NCBI RefSeq assembly: GCF_030297155.1
Contig: NZ_AP028067.1
Span: 2,294,001-2,358,000 of the forward strand
Origin: Vibrio sp. FE10
GTDB taxonomy: Bacteria; Pseudomonadota; Gammaproteobacteria; Enterobacterales; Vibrionaceae
DNA: 64,000 nt
Reading direction: 5' to 3'
The number at the start of each line of letters is the position of its first letter. Position 1 is the first letter of the stretch. This document shows, in pieces, positions 38,289-48,136 of the stretch. The notes beneath the pieces are model-generated. The model had not been told where the DNA came from. It did no database searches and worked only from the letters and a program-made list of their open reading frames with translations. Both the position numbers and the translations under genes were made by a program.

Positions 38289-39167
38289 ATGAATAATGAT
38301 AATTCACTTGTAATTAATGATGAGCTACATATAAACCTTAGCGATCGTTCAATAATGAATATTGAAAATAAAACCTTAATCAAATTAAGGCCAAAGCCTT
38401 TTCGGGTTTTACTTTACCTTCACACCCACAGTGGCCTTTGTATTAGCAAAGATGAGCTGTTTACTGAATGTTGGAATGGCGCAGTGGTATCCGACCAATC
38501 ACTGACCAATACAATTAGCACACTAAGAAAAGCGCTGAGTACACTTGAAATAAAGAAGGTAAAACTCACCACAGTAAGTAAAGCTGGCTATTTACTTGAG
38601 AACGTCGTGATTGAAGAACTTACAAATACTGTGGTTCCTATCGACATGGATACCGAACCTTTAGAAATTGAGGGGGAGGCTGAGGTTGGGGTCGATGCAA
38701 AAATCGAGGCGTTGCCGCCAATTAACGAGCAAGCGATAACTAAAGCCCCAATAAAAAGTAATGACAAGGTGGTTTACCTGAGAAAGGTAATGATGCTGTT
38801 ATTGGCGATTACTTCCCTCTCACTAATCAGGGGTTGCTATAACACCAATAATATTAATAAGAACATGAATCAACGTTTAGTCTCTACCGAGAGTATTTCA
38901 TACAACCTTGTTGATCATACGGGAATATTAGATCTTGATAACGTTGAAGGGATAATAAGATTTAACTCTTACAAAGACTGTAAAGCGCGCCATATTGATA
39001 TCACAGTAACTAAAAATGATGATGGCGTCTTCGAAACGGACTTCTCAATAATCTACAAAAATAAAGCTCATAATTACTTACACTCTTACAAAGTAAGAAA
39101 CGACAATTCAGAAGTGAGAATAATACAGATCTCCAAGATACTCAGTTTATGTAAACTTTCTTTTTAA
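38289..39167 (+). CDS. ToxR/CadC-like membrane transcriptional regulator
   Basis: A 292-residue protein. The N-terminal OmpR/PhoB-type winged helix (about 15-110; LRPKPFRVLLYLHTHSG ... DQSLTNTISTLRKAL ... TVSKAGYLL) is followed by an acidic linker, one membrane helix (about 163-180) and a periplasmic C-terminal domain with two Cys (about 237 and 288). This is the layout of ToxR/TcpP/CadC regulators, which bind DNA while anchored in the membrane and sense periplasmic signals. The target is unknown; the Tpx-like gene downstream is a candidate. Confidence 0.87.
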   Translation: MNNDNSLVINDELHINLSDRSIMNIENKTLIKLRPKPFRVLLYLHTHSGLCISKDELFTECWNGAVVSDQSLTNTISTLRKALSTLEIKKVKLTTVSKAGYLLENVVIEELTNTVVPIDMDTEPLEIEGEAEVGVDAKIEALPPINEQAITKAPIKSNDKVVYLRKVMMLLLAITSLSLIRGCYNTNNINKNMNQRLVSTESISYNLVDHTGILDLDNVEGIIRFNSYKDCKARHIDITVTKNDDGVFETDFSIIYKNKAHNYLHSYKVRNDNSEVRIIQISKILSLCKLSF

Positions 39168-39347
39168 CCAATAAGTCAATAGTGATTCATCCATTGGTAT
39201 TGGCACGTTAATTCGATTGTCATTAGCGTATTACATCAATTGGTGTAATTTTCGTTATCTATTTGTTTGAACAAAACCTGAATAACTCAGATAGAGTTCG
39301 CTCCGCTTGGAAACTGAGCTTAATTAAACAAATTCAAGAGACTAAAC

Positions 39348-39977
39348 ATGAAAAAAACGCTAATCACGCTAGCTGCACTATTTCTTACAACGACAATGGC
39401 AACAACGGTTACCGCTGCGGACTACTTAACCACCAGCGATACTGCTCCTACAGGAAAAGACAATACACTGACTCTATACTATGAGACCACTTTCAACCTT
39501 GTTGGCAACAGCCTGTCTGTGGGTGACTACTTGCCTTCGGTTACATTGATGACGAACCAAAATCAGCCATACGACACCACGGCAAAAACAGAAAAAGTTC
39601 GTATCTTCAGCGTTTTAGCATCGATTGATACACCAGTATGTGACCAACAGCTTCAAGATCTTTCTAACTTTGTAGAAGCGAACCCTGCATTAACAAGTAA
39701 CATTGAATTCATCGGTTTGAGCGCAGACACCACATTCGCACTTGACCGATTCAAGAAAGAGAAAGGCATCACCGACAGACTAACTTTGCTTTCAGATGCA
39801 AAAGACCACGTATTTGGTTTTGAATCAGGCACACAAATCAACGAACTGGGCTTACTGGCTCGTAGTACTTTCGTTGTCGATAAAGACAACAAAATTGTTC
39901 ATATTCAACGTGTTCCGGAGCTGACGATGATTCCAGATCTGAACAAGGCAGTTGAAGTCGCGAAAGAGTACTTCTAA
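39348..39977 (+). CDS. Periplasmic thiol peroxidase (Tpx-like peroxiredoxin) with one cysteine
   Basis: A 209-residue protein. The signal peptide (MKKTLITLAALFLTTTMATT, cleavage near VTAA) is followed by a Tpx-type peroxiredoxin fold with the peroxidatic Cys in SIDTPVCDQQ (about 98). The resolving Cys of Tpx, in the FCGAEGL segment of E. coli, is replaced here (FKKEKGI); no other Cys exists in the mature protein. It would reduce peroxides in the periplasm with an external thiol. It starts behind AAGAGAC and is single. Confidence 0.88.
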   Translation: MKKTLITLAALFLTTTMATTVTAADYLTTSDTAPTGKDNTLTLYYETTFNLVGNSLSVGDYLPSVTLMTNQNQPYDTTAKTEKVRIFSVLASIDTPVCDQQLQDLSNFVEANPALTSNIEFIGLSADTTFALDRFKKEKGITDRLTLLSDAKDHVFGFESGTQINELGLLARSTFVVDKDNKIVHIQRVPELTMIPDLNKAVEVAKEYF

Positions 39978-40178
39978 ACACCGACACGAAATGGGTTAGC
40001 TGCGGCTAGCCCATTTAAGTCTCATTCAAGAAAGACCCTCAAACAATTGACAGGTGTAATTCATAACCCCAAACCATTTGTAAGCATTATCAATACATAA
40101 CTTACAAAAGCTTACTAAGAGCAAATACCATCTCTAGTAACATGTTGGCTTTATAGCTTGCAGATAACTTGGTTCCCT

Positions 40179-41585
40179 ATGGTATACAAACTCATTATTC
40201 CAACTCTTGTTCTGACTACGATGCTCACTGCGTGCGGCGGCAGCGACAGCAATAACACTAGCGCATCAAAGAATGTAATCGATGCATCAAGCGCAAAATC
40301 CGTTGTTAGCTTAGGAAGTAATTACTCACTGAAATTCCGTGTTAAGTCGATTACAACGGGTACAGATAAGAACGTGAACATTGATATTACCCAGTACGGT
40401 AATAATCTAGAATCGAGCGGCAGCTTCGCGCAAGTTCACGGCATTCCAGAGCGCAATTACAAGACTCAAAGCGATGCAGATATCACCTTCTCTGTAACAG
40501 CAACAAACTCAGCAGGTAAGACGTTCGACGTTGAAAACTTCAGTATTTACTACGAAAACTTTAACTCAACGAGCACTCTTGAAAAGCTTGCAATTGCCGA
40601 AGTTGAAAACAATATAAACAACGTTGTTCGATGGAAACAGGCCGATACTGTCACTATCAACAAACAATTCATAACTGATAGTACAGGCGTCAAATTTAAT
40701 ATCGAGCAAATGAGACCGATGAACCTCTATGTTCGTGTGGGCAACACTTTAAGTAACGGCATTCAATTTGTTCCATCCTTTGCTCAAAGTGCGTCAGAGA
40801 CGTTTGCACGTGTACCAACGAGTGACTGCTCTGTTATCATAAATACGACAGGTGATTTGCTCGCCAATGGCATCAAGCAACGCACATGCGTAGAAGCACA
40901 CGGTTATAAGATCCCACTGTTGATTGAAGACCAGTCAAAAAATAACGGTGCAGCAAAAGTGGCTCACGTTAAGAACATCATGCAGTACTACTTGGATAGC
41001 TTCCCAACAGAAGTAACTAAGGCCATTTACGACAGTAAAGCGACCATGGGTTTCTTTTATGATGAAGATTGGTCTGACAGAGACGGAGGAGACTTCTTAG
41101 ATGAGAATTACCGCTTCCAAGATCTGTTCGCGACTGAAACTACAGACACGACAAAAGGCGAGAACAAACCGGACTTAGCGACTCAGAGAGATGCTGCATT
41201 TGAAGAAATCATCCACTTTGTACACGATTACGGTGTTATGAATCTAGCGGTACAATCGTCTTCTTCGAAATGGGCAACGATGCAGAAAGAGTTAGATGAA
41301 CTCAATGAAAAAGCGATTCTTGCGGGCTCTTACTTTCCAAACGGAAAAGACTCAACGATTGTCGAAGCAGATCTAGACGCAGAGTCATACGATCAAGAGT
41401 ACCTAGCTTACTCTCTGTATGCTTACTACGACGTGAACTACAAAGGCTACCGTGCTCAAGAGCTAAGTTCTGCAACATTCACAGAGCTGCAAGCTAACGA
41501 CCCTGCGATGGTTAAATTTATGGAGCAGTACTTCCCTACTCGTGCAGCCCTTAAAGCTAAGTTCCCAGGCTACCCAAACAACTAG
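40179..41585 (+). CDS. Hypothetical lipoprotein
   Basis: About 468 residues. A lipoprotein signal ends at LTACGGS. The mature protein is rich in Asn, Asp, Thr and Ser, with a beta-rich N-terminal part, two Cys (about 215 and 234) and an acidic region EDWSDRDGGDFLDEN. AFEEIIHFVHDYG (about 345) has closely spaced Glu and His residues like some metal-binding peptidases, but it is not the classical HExxH. No family is recognised. The ribosome-binding site is weak. It is likely on the outer membrane. Confidence 0.7.
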   Translation: MVYKLIIPTLVLTTMLTACGGSDSNNTSASKNVIDASSAKSVVSLGSNYSLKFRVKSITTGTDKNVNIDITQYGNNLESSGSFAQVHGIPERNYKTQSDADITFSVTATNSAGKTFDVENFSIYYENFNSTSTLEKLAIAEVENNINNVVRWKQADTVTINKQFITDSTGVKFNIEQMRPMNLYVRVGNTLSNGIQFVPSFAQSASETFARVPTSDCSVIINTTGDLLANGIKQRTCVEAHGYKIPLLIEDQSKNNGAAKVAHVKNIMQYYLDSFPTEVTKAIYDSKATMGFFYDEDWSDRDGGDFLDENYRFQDLFATETTDTTKGENKPDLATQRDAAFEEIIHFVHDYGVMNLAVQSSSSKWATMQKELDELNEKAILAGSYFPNGKDSTIVEADLDAESYDQEYLAYSLYAYYDVNYKGYRAQELSSATFTELQANDPAMVKFMEQYFPTRAALKAKFPGYPNN

Positions 41586-41617
41586 TTCGGTAGTTTAAGG
41601 CTCTAACGAGCAGGCAC

Positions 41618-41652
41618 AAAAAAGCCGAATGTGATAATCACATTCGGCTTTT
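41618..41652. terminator. Bidirectional terminator
   Basis: AAAAGCCGAATGTGA, loop TAA, TCACATTCGGCTTTT, between convergent genes. Confidence 0.9.
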
Positions 41653-41669
41653 AAATTACCTGTTAGCGC

Positions 41670-43553
41670 TTACAGCTTGAAGCGGCTGATTTCGCTTTCT
41701 AGCTCGTGAGACAGTTCAGACAGTTGAGCAGCTTGCTCTGCAGCTTGGTGTGCTTCGTCAGCTAGCTCGTTAGATACGTCACGGATTCCTTCAGTGTTAC
41801 GAGTAATCTCAGACGTTACAGACGCTTGCTCTTCTGCAGCAGAAGCAATCTGTGTTGCCATGTCGCTAATGCGTTCAACGGCAGCATGAATTTGCGTTAG
41901 GCTCGCAGCTGCTGAGTTTGCGTCATCAACACTGGTTTCAGCAAGCGTACGGCTATCATTCATGATGTTAACCGCTTTGCCTGTCGTACCTTGCAGCAAT
42001 TCGATCGTCTGTTGAATCTCTTGCGTTGAACCGTGTGTACGTTGGCTCAGAACACGAACTTCATCAGCAACAACCGCGAAACCACGACCTTGCTCACCCG
42101 CACGTGCTGCTTCGATAGCGGCGTTAAGTGCAAGTAGGTTAGTTTGTTCAGCGATACCTTGAATGTTCGACAAGATAGCGTTGATGCTGTTGCCGTGCTC
42201 TTCTAGTTCTAGAATCACGTTCGTTGCGATTTGAACTTCTTGAGCTAGGTTTTGGATAGAGCTTTGAGTCTGTGTAACTTGACCAGTACCGTGCTCACAC
42301 GCGCCAACGGCTTCAGATGAGTTCTGAGCTGTGTGGTCAGCGTTACCTGCGATTTCTTGTGTTGCTGCAGCCATTTCGTTAACGGCTGTTGCGACCATGT
42401 TGATTTCGTCTTGTTGCATCTGGATGCGAGCGCTACGTTCTTCAGCTTGAGAAGCCGTTTGGCGCGCTTGGTTGCCCAATGCAGCAGACACTTCACTTAG
42501 CTTGATAACCATGGTGTGCATGTTGCCCACAAAACGGTTGAAGTTTGTAGCAAGCTGACCAATCTCGTCGTCGCTCTTAGGCTCAAGACGTTGAGTAAGG
42601 TCACCTTCACCTGAAGCAATTTCTTCAAGTGCAGCAGAAACGCGGTTTAGGTCGCGGAATAGGAAGCTCACTAACCAAGAAACCAATACGATCACGATAA
42701 GCGTAATCACAACAGCGGTCATGATTAGCTGAGTTAGCAGTGTCGAGTGGTTCGCTTCTTCAGTCGCTCGGTCCATTTGAACCGCGAAGATCCAGTTAGT
42801 GTTAGGAACCTTCGTGAAGTAAAGCAGCTTCTCAGCGCCACGCTCTTTAATGATCTCGATGCTACCAGTACGCACTGCGTTCTCGATGATAGGCATAGAG
42901 ATGTCGTTTGAAAGCTGGCTTACCGGCTTCAGGCTCAATGCTGAATCTGGGTGTGCTAGGAATGTGCCGTCAGAGGCATCAATTAGCATTGCGTTTGCAT
43001 TGTCACCCACATCTAGGCTGATTACATCGTTAACCAATTGATCAATAAGTACGTCTGCACCCACTACACCAACAAGTTTGCCGTTATGGCGTACAGGTTC
43101 TGCAATTGTTACTAGCAGTGCTTTAGTGATCGCGTCTTGGTAAGCCGTCGTGATGATTTGCTTACCTGCTGCGTTTGCTTCTTGGTACCAAGGACGTTGA
43201 CGAGGATCGTAATCTGCACGATTACGTTCAGGATGTGAACGGTACATTCCGCCTTCTGGAGTACCTAAAAAGATATCGTCAAAGCCACCCGCTACACGAG
43301 CTTGCTTAAGGAAAGGAACAACATCATCCTCTCGTGAAAAGTCATTGAATGCTGAAGCGATATCCGTACGAATATCGATCCAGTTCTTAATACCTTCAGA
43401 TGCTGCTTCTGATACGCTTTCAGCTCGTAGGTATACGCCATTACGAGTCTGTTCAAATAACTGGTTTGCTGATAACCAAGTCAACGCTGTAGCCATAACG
43501 ACAACAGCAGATAGGCTAGCACCTATTAACTTCTGTTTTAGTGTTAGTTTCAT
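41670..43553 (-). CDS. Methyl-accepting chemotaxis protein with dCache sensor
   Basis: A 627-residue chemoreceptor. TM1 (about 10-28), a periplasmic double-Cache domain (about 35-270; signature [20 protein letters not shown]), TM2 (about 275-300), HAMP, then a signalling domain whose hairpin tip reads [20 protein letters not shown]. dCache domains often bind amino acids or small carboxylates. I chose the start at MKLTLKQK. It is single and has no C-terminal CheR-tether pentapeptide. Confidence 0.93.
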   Translation of the reverse strand: MKLTLKQKLIGASLSAVVVMATALTWLSANQLFEQTRNGVYLRAESVSEAASEGIKNWIDIRTDIASAFNDFSREDDVVPFLKQARVAGGFDDIFLGTPEGGMYRSHPERNRADYDPRQRPWYQEANAAGKQIITTAYQDAITKALLVTIAEPVRHNGKLVGVVGADVLIDQLVNDVISLDVGDNANAMLIDASDGTFLAHPDSALSLKPVSQLSNDISMPIIENAVRTGSIEIIKERGAEKLLYFTKVPNTNWIFAVQMDRATEEANHSTLLTQLIMTAVVITLIVIVLVSWLVSFLFRDLNRVSAALEEIASGEGDLTQRLEPKSDDEIGQLATNFNRFVGNMHTMVIKLSEVSAALGNQARQTASQAEERSARIQMQQDEINMVATAVNEMAAATQEIAGNADHTAQNSSEAVGACEHGTGQVTQTQSSIQNLAQEVQIATNVILELEEHGNSINAILSNIQGIAEQTNLLALNAAIEAARAGEQGRGFAVVADEVRVLSQRTHGSTQEIQQTIELLQGTTGKAVNIMNDSRTLAETSVDDANSAAASLTQIHAAVERISDMATQIASAAEEQASVTSEITRNTEGIRDVSNELADEAHQAAEQAAQLSELSHELESEISRFKL

Positions 43554-43887
43554 GTCAAAGTTCACGAGTGGTGGGAAATCTCGCGCATACTACCCAATAT
43601 CAGTATTAAATTCGAGCGATTTCACGATTTAATAATGGAATATATTTTTATGTAAACCATAGCCTTAGCTTATGCCAATTAGTTGTCATGCCGCCAAATT
43701 CAAGGCGCTACTAAGTATATGGTTATTAGTAAATATGTCAGCTCCAATACGGTAAAAAATGTATAGAAATAGGTATAAAACCTAGATAGAAAATAGATGC
43801 AAAAAAGGCAGGTGAGTTTCCTCACCTGCCTTCGTATTATTTAGCATTCGACCGCCTATAAATCGCGGTCGATTTAAGCTTCAGAAG
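43554..43887. terminator. Gap with the terminator of the BCCT gene
   Basis: AGGCAGGTGAG, loop TTTC, CTCACCTGCCT at about 43805-43831 ends the BCCT gene on the minus strand. The rest holds the promoter of the chemoreceptor; nothing more recognised. Confidence 0.8.
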
Positions 43888-45459
43888 TTAGCGTTTTTCT
43901 GTACGCATACCCATTAGCAAGCTCACACACATCAATAATAGAATGATGGTGAACGGCAATGCTGTCGAGATAGCACCCGCTTGCAGAGCTTGTACTGCTT
44001 CTGTACCGCCAACCCACAATAGAGCCACAGCAATCGCACCTTCAAGGAACGCCCAGAACACACGTTGAGGCACTGGCGTATCAACTTTACCACCCGCGGT
44101 GATGCTGTCGATTACTAGAGAGCCTGAGTCAGACGATGTAATGAAGAATACTAGAACCAAGATAACCGCAATGATTGATAGCAGCGTACCAAACGGCAGA
44201 GCATCAAACATTTGGAACATCGCTAGTGATACATCAGTCAAACCATCTTGACCAAGGATACCCACGTTATTCACGATTTGATCAATCGCCATACCACCAA
44301 ATACTGACATCCAAATGATAGTAACAGTCGTTGGAACAATCAGAACCGCTGTGATGAACTCACGAACAGTACGACCTTTAGAAACACGCGCGATAAACAT
44401 ACCTACGAATGGTGACCATGAAATCCACCAAGCCCAGTAGAATACCGTCCAACCGTGCATCCACGTTTCATCTTCGCGACCATGAGGGTTACTCAATGGA
44501 ATGATGTTTTCGATGTATGCCATAAAGGTGGTTGGGATAGAACCTAAAGTCACCGCGTAGCCGATTAGAGCCACTAAGATAAGCAGTAGGAAAGCAACCA
44601 ACATGTTGATGTTACTGATAACTTTAACGCCGCCATCAATACCGCGAAGTACTGATACGACCGCTAATAAAGTGACTACGGTAATAACAACAACTTGTAA
44701 CCCTAAGCCAGCCTCGATTCCGAAGACATGTTGGATACCACTTGCTGCTTGTTGCGCACCTAAGCCCAGCGACGTCGCCAAACCGAACAGAGTTGCAAGA
44801 ACTGCTAGAATATCAACAATGTGACCAGCCCAACCCCACGCTCTATCACCCAAGATTGGGTAGAAAATAGAACGAATAGAAAGAGGTAAACCTTTGTTGT
44901 AAGAGAAGAAAGCAAGTGACAGCGCTACAACACCATAAATAGCCCAAGGGTGTAGACCCCAGTGATACATGGTTGCACCCAATGCCAGTTTTGCAGCTTC
45001 TGGTGTGTTTGGTTCAACGCCTAACGGGGTTTCAAACCAACCTGTGAAGTAAGCAGCGGGTTCCGCCACACTCCAGAACATAAGGCCGATACCCATACCT
45101 GCGGCGAACAACATCGATAGCCAAGACATGAATGAGTAATCTGCGGTTGCATCAACGCCACCAAGGCGGATTTTGCCGTATGGTGAAACAATCAGGCCTA
45201 AACAGAAAATAACAAAAATGTTACCAGACCAGATGAACAACCAATCAAACGAGTTGATGATTTGACCTTTAACACCATCAAGTGCTGCTTTTGCTGATGC
45301 AGTATCTGTAATCAGAACACCGATCAAAAACAAAGTAATTAGGCCTGCGCTAATGCCAAATACAGGGTTATGAACATCAAAACCCCATTTTTGGACGTTA
45401 TCTTGACCGACAGTGTAATCCGTACTGTCGATACTGTATTTATCTATACCTTTAGTCAT
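43888..45459 (-). CDS. BCCT-family betaine/carnitine/choline transporter (copy 1)
   Basis: A 523-residue protein with 12 membrane helices of the BCCT family, which import compatible solutes such as glycine betaine. Signatures are GMGIGLMFWSVAEP (the sodium-dependent Gly-rich motif rather than the carnitine antiporter type) and WTVFYWAWWISWSPFVGMFI (the Trp box). The start follows AGAGGG. It is highly similar to the next gene, from which it arose by duplication, but has its own promoter region and terminator. Confidence 0.93.
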   Translation of the reverse strand: MTKGIDKYSIDSTDYTVGQDNVQKWGFDVHNPVFGISAGLITLFLIGVLITDTASAKAALDGVKGQIINSFDWLFIWSGNIFVIFCLGLIVSPYGKIRLGGVDATADYSFMSWLSMLFAAGMGIGLMFWSVAEPAAYFTGWFETPLGVEPNTPEAAKLALGATMYHWGLHPWAIYGVVALSLAFFSYNKGLPLSIRSIFYPILGDRAWGWAGHIVDILAVLATLFGLATSLGLGAQQAASGIQHVFGIEAGLGLQVVVITVVTLLAVVSVLRGIDGGVKVISNINMLVAFLLLILVALIGYAVTLGSIPTTFMAYIENIIPLSNPHGREDETWMHGWTVFYWAWWISWSPFVGMFIARVSKGRTVREFITAVLIVPTTVTIIWMSVFGGMAIDQIVNNVGILGQDGLTDVSLAMFQMFDALPFGTLLSIIAVILVLVFFITSSDSGSLVIDSITAGGKVDTPVPQRVFWAFLEGAIAVALLWVGGTEAVQALQAGAISTALPFTIILLLMCVSLLMGMRTEKR

Positions 45460-45689
45460 TATCCCTCTCTACGGAATACTAATACGGTCTGTTGACCTCG
45501 TATCCCTTACTTACCTGCGACTTAATCACAAACTCGAACATACGATCCAAGTAGTACAAGCTGTTGTCACATAATTCAAATACTTGGATGTCTGAAGTTT
45601 AGCAGGTTAACTTATTGTTTTCAGTAAACCAGAATCGGTTCGATGAGTTTTCAAACAAAATTCACGTAATTACTCAAATTACTGACGAA

Positions 45690-45714
45690 AAAAAGGCCGA
45701 CTCTGTCGACCTTT
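45690..45714 (-). terminator. Terminator of BCCT copy 2
   Basis: AGGTCGAC AGA GTCGGCCT on the minus strand followed by T-rich sequence. Confidence 0.75.
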
Positions 45715-45729
45715 ATTTGGAAAATACTT

Positions 45730-47328
45730 TTAGCTCAAAGCATTTTGATGCTTAACCAATTGATTTTCTGTTCGTAAACCTAACAATAAGCTTAGGCACA
45801 TAAGCAATAATATGAATGCAAATGGTAACGCCATAGATACTGTTCCGGCTTGCAATGCTTGGATTGATTCAGTACCGCCAACCCAAAGTAAAACTGCGGC
45901 AATCGCACCGCCCATCAACGCCCAAAATACACGTTGTGGCACAGGTGCATCTACTTTACCGCCAGAGGTAATACTATCGATAACCAATGAGCCTGAATCT
46001 GAAGAGGTGATGAAGAACACCATGATCAAGCCAATCGATACAACAGAAAGCACTGAACTCATTGGAAGCGCATCGTAAGTGTGGAACAGAGACAGTGTAA
46101 TATCTTGCAGACCATTCACACCTATCTCACCGACCTTGTTTGCCACTTGGTCAATCGCAATGCCACCGAAAATAGCCATCCAGATAATGATTACTGACGT
46201 TGGGATAAACAATACCGCCACGATGAATTCGCGAATGGTACGACCTTTAGAAATACGAGCGATGAACATGCCTACGAATGGTGACCAAGACATCCACCAC
46301 GCCCAGTAGAATACCGTCCAACCTTGCATCCAAGTTTCATCCTCACGACCATGAGGATTACTTAAAGGAATGAAGTTTTCGATATAACCCATCAATGCCG
46401 TTGGAATGGCTTTAATACCCGCCATGCCACCAGCGATGGTTACGAAGATAAGCAAGCCCAAAGCAACCAACATGTTGACGTTACTTAGAACCTTTACGCC
46501 GCCGTTAATGCCGCGAACCACTGACATGGTTGCTAAGAAAGTCACCACTGCGATAACAATCAGCTGCATGCCAATACCACCGTCGGTACCAAACACATGG
46601 TTAATACCACTGGTGGCTTGCTGTGCGCCTAGGCCAAGCGATGTTGCAAGGCCAAATAGCGTTGCTAATACCGCGACGATATCAACGATATGTCCAAACC
46701 AACCCCAAGTTCTGTCCCCTAAAATTGGGTAGAAAATAGAACGAATAGAAAGTGGTAGACCTTTATTGAATGTAAAAAAAGCAAGAGATAGAGCAACAAC
46801 GGCGTAAATAGACCAACCGTGTAAACCCCAGTTATAGATAGTCGCACCAAGCGCCAACTTAGCGGCTTCAGGAGAATAAGCTTCAACACCAAGTGGCGTT
46901 TCATACCAACCAGTGAAGTAAGCTACTGGCTCAGCAACACCCCAGAACATCAAACCAATACCCATTCCTGCGGCGAATAACATCGACATCCAAGATAGGT
47001 TAGAGTGTTCTGCTTTGGCATCATTGCCACCAATACGTATCTTGCCATACGGGGAGACAATGAGGGCAAAACAGAAAATAACAAAGATGTTAGCTGCCCA
47101 CATGAAGAAACCATCGAAGTTACCGATGACTTTCCATTTAATTCCATCAAGTGCTGATTTTGCGGTTTCAGGATCAGCAACCAAAAGTGCAATCAGGAAG
47201 ACGATGATCGCTCCTGCACTGATTCCAAATACTGGGTTATGAACGTCAAAACCCCATTTCTGAACGTTATCTTGTCCTACTGTATAATCGGTATTTTCAA
47301 TACTATACCTATCTTTTACAGGCTCCAT
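45730..47328 (-). CDS. BCCT-family betaine/carnitine/choline transporter (copy 2)
   Basis: A 532-residue paralogue of the neighbour. The N-terminal 30 residues are almost the same in both (DYTVGQDNVQKWGFDVHN). GMGIGLMFWGVAEP and the Trp box WTVFYWAWWMSWSPF are present. Divergence is largest in the third quarter and the C-terminal tail (...ENQLVKHQNALS). The start follows GAGAGGA. Two nearby copies may differ in substrate or in osmotic regulation. Confidence 0.93.
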   Translation of the reverse strand: MEPVKDRYSIENTDYTVGQDNVQKWGFDVHNPVFGISAGAIIVFLIALLVADPETAKSALDGIKWKVIGNFDGFFMWAANIFVIFCFALIVSPYGKIRIGGNDAKAEHSNLSWMSMLFAAGMGIGLMFWGVAEPVAYFTGWYETPLGVEAYSPEAAKLALGATIYNWGLHGWSIYAVVALSLAFFTFNKGLPLSIRSIFYPILGDRTWGWFGHIVDIVAVLATLFGLATSLGLGAQQATSGINHVFGTDGGIGMQLIVIAVVTFLATMSVVRGINGGVKVLSNVNMLVALGLLIFVTIAGGMAGIKAIPTALMGYIENFIPLSNPHGREDETWMQGWTVFYWAWWMSWSPFVGMFIARISKGRTIREFIVAVLFIPTSVIIIWMAIFGGIAIDQVANKVGEIGVNGLQDITLSLFHTYDALPMSSVLSVVSIGLIMVFFITSSDSGSLVIDSITSGGKVDAPVPQRVFWALMGGAIAAVLLWVGGTESIQALQAGTVSMALPFAFILLLMCLSLLLGLRTENQLVKHQNALS

Positions 47329-47497
47329 GCTTCCTCTCTAATTTGTAGCGCACAGTTTGCAACATTGCATTCGGCGCTTAAATTTCGAAAAGAAGAATAT
47401 CAATCTGTCGCAAAAATACTAAAAAAACCTCCAAAAAGTAGGCGTAAATGGCAAAGTTAGTAATTCAATTACACTTTTCATGTAATTTAGCGTAAGA

Positions 47498-48136
47498 TCA
47501 GTCCACAAGCCCCAAATTGACAGCATACTTAGCTAATTCTGCAGTTGAGTGAATATCAAGCTTATGCTTAATGTTTTGTCTGTGTGTTTCTACCGTTCGG
47601 TAACTGATATTTAAACCCTTCGCGATCTCTTTACTGCTCTCCCCTTTTGCCACCAATTTCAACACCGCTTCTTCACGTCTGCTCAATGGATTCTTGACGG
47701 ATTGCGTGGGAGTAATCGGCTGAGTAAACAAATTCTGTGTAACTTTTTCACAGAAATAGGTCGAGCCTTGATTGACCGTTTTGATCGCCTGCACCATTTT
47801 TTCAGCGGAAATCTCTTTCAACATATAGCCAACTGCGCCCGACTGCATCACCTTCATAATGTATTCACGGTTGTTATGCATGGTCAGCATCAACACCTTG
47901 GCATCAGGGTCTTCTTCTTTAATCAGGTGGGTTGCATCAATGCCGTTCATGATAGGCATGCTAATATCCATCAACACCACATCGGGCCTTAAAGACTTAA
48001 CAACCTCTACCGCTTCTAAACCATTACTGGCGGTGCCTATCACGCAAATATCTGGCTCGAGTTCCAATCTCGCCATAAAGCCATCCAGTACCACTTGGTG
48101 ATCGTCAGCGATCACAACTCGAATAACTTCACTCAT
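47498..48136 (-). CDS. NarL/FixJ-type response regulator
   Basis: A 212-residue two-component regulator. The receiver domain has the phospho-accepting Asp in VVLMDISMP (about 55) and the conserved Lys in GYMLKE. A LuxR-type helix-turn-helix lies at about 148-205 (LSRREEAVLKLVAKG ... ISYRTVETHRQNI). Its start overlaps the kinase stop by 8 bases, so the two form an operon. It probably controls the TRAP operon immediately upstream of the kinase gene. Confidence 0.94.
   Translation of the reverse strand: MSEVIRVVIADDHQVVLDGFMARLELEPDICVIGTASNGLEAVEVVKSLRPDVVLMDISMPIMNGIDATHLIKEEDPDAKVLMLTMHNNREYIMKVMQSGAVGYMLKEISAEKMVQAIKTVNQGSTYFCEKVTQNLFTQPITPTQSVKNPLSRREEAVLKLVAKGESSKEIAKGLNISYRTVETHRQNIKHKLDIHSTAELAKYAVNLGLVD

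Noticed and set aside
39263..39484. 73-residue plus-strand frame
   Set aside because: Overlaps the start of the Tpx-like gene in another frame.
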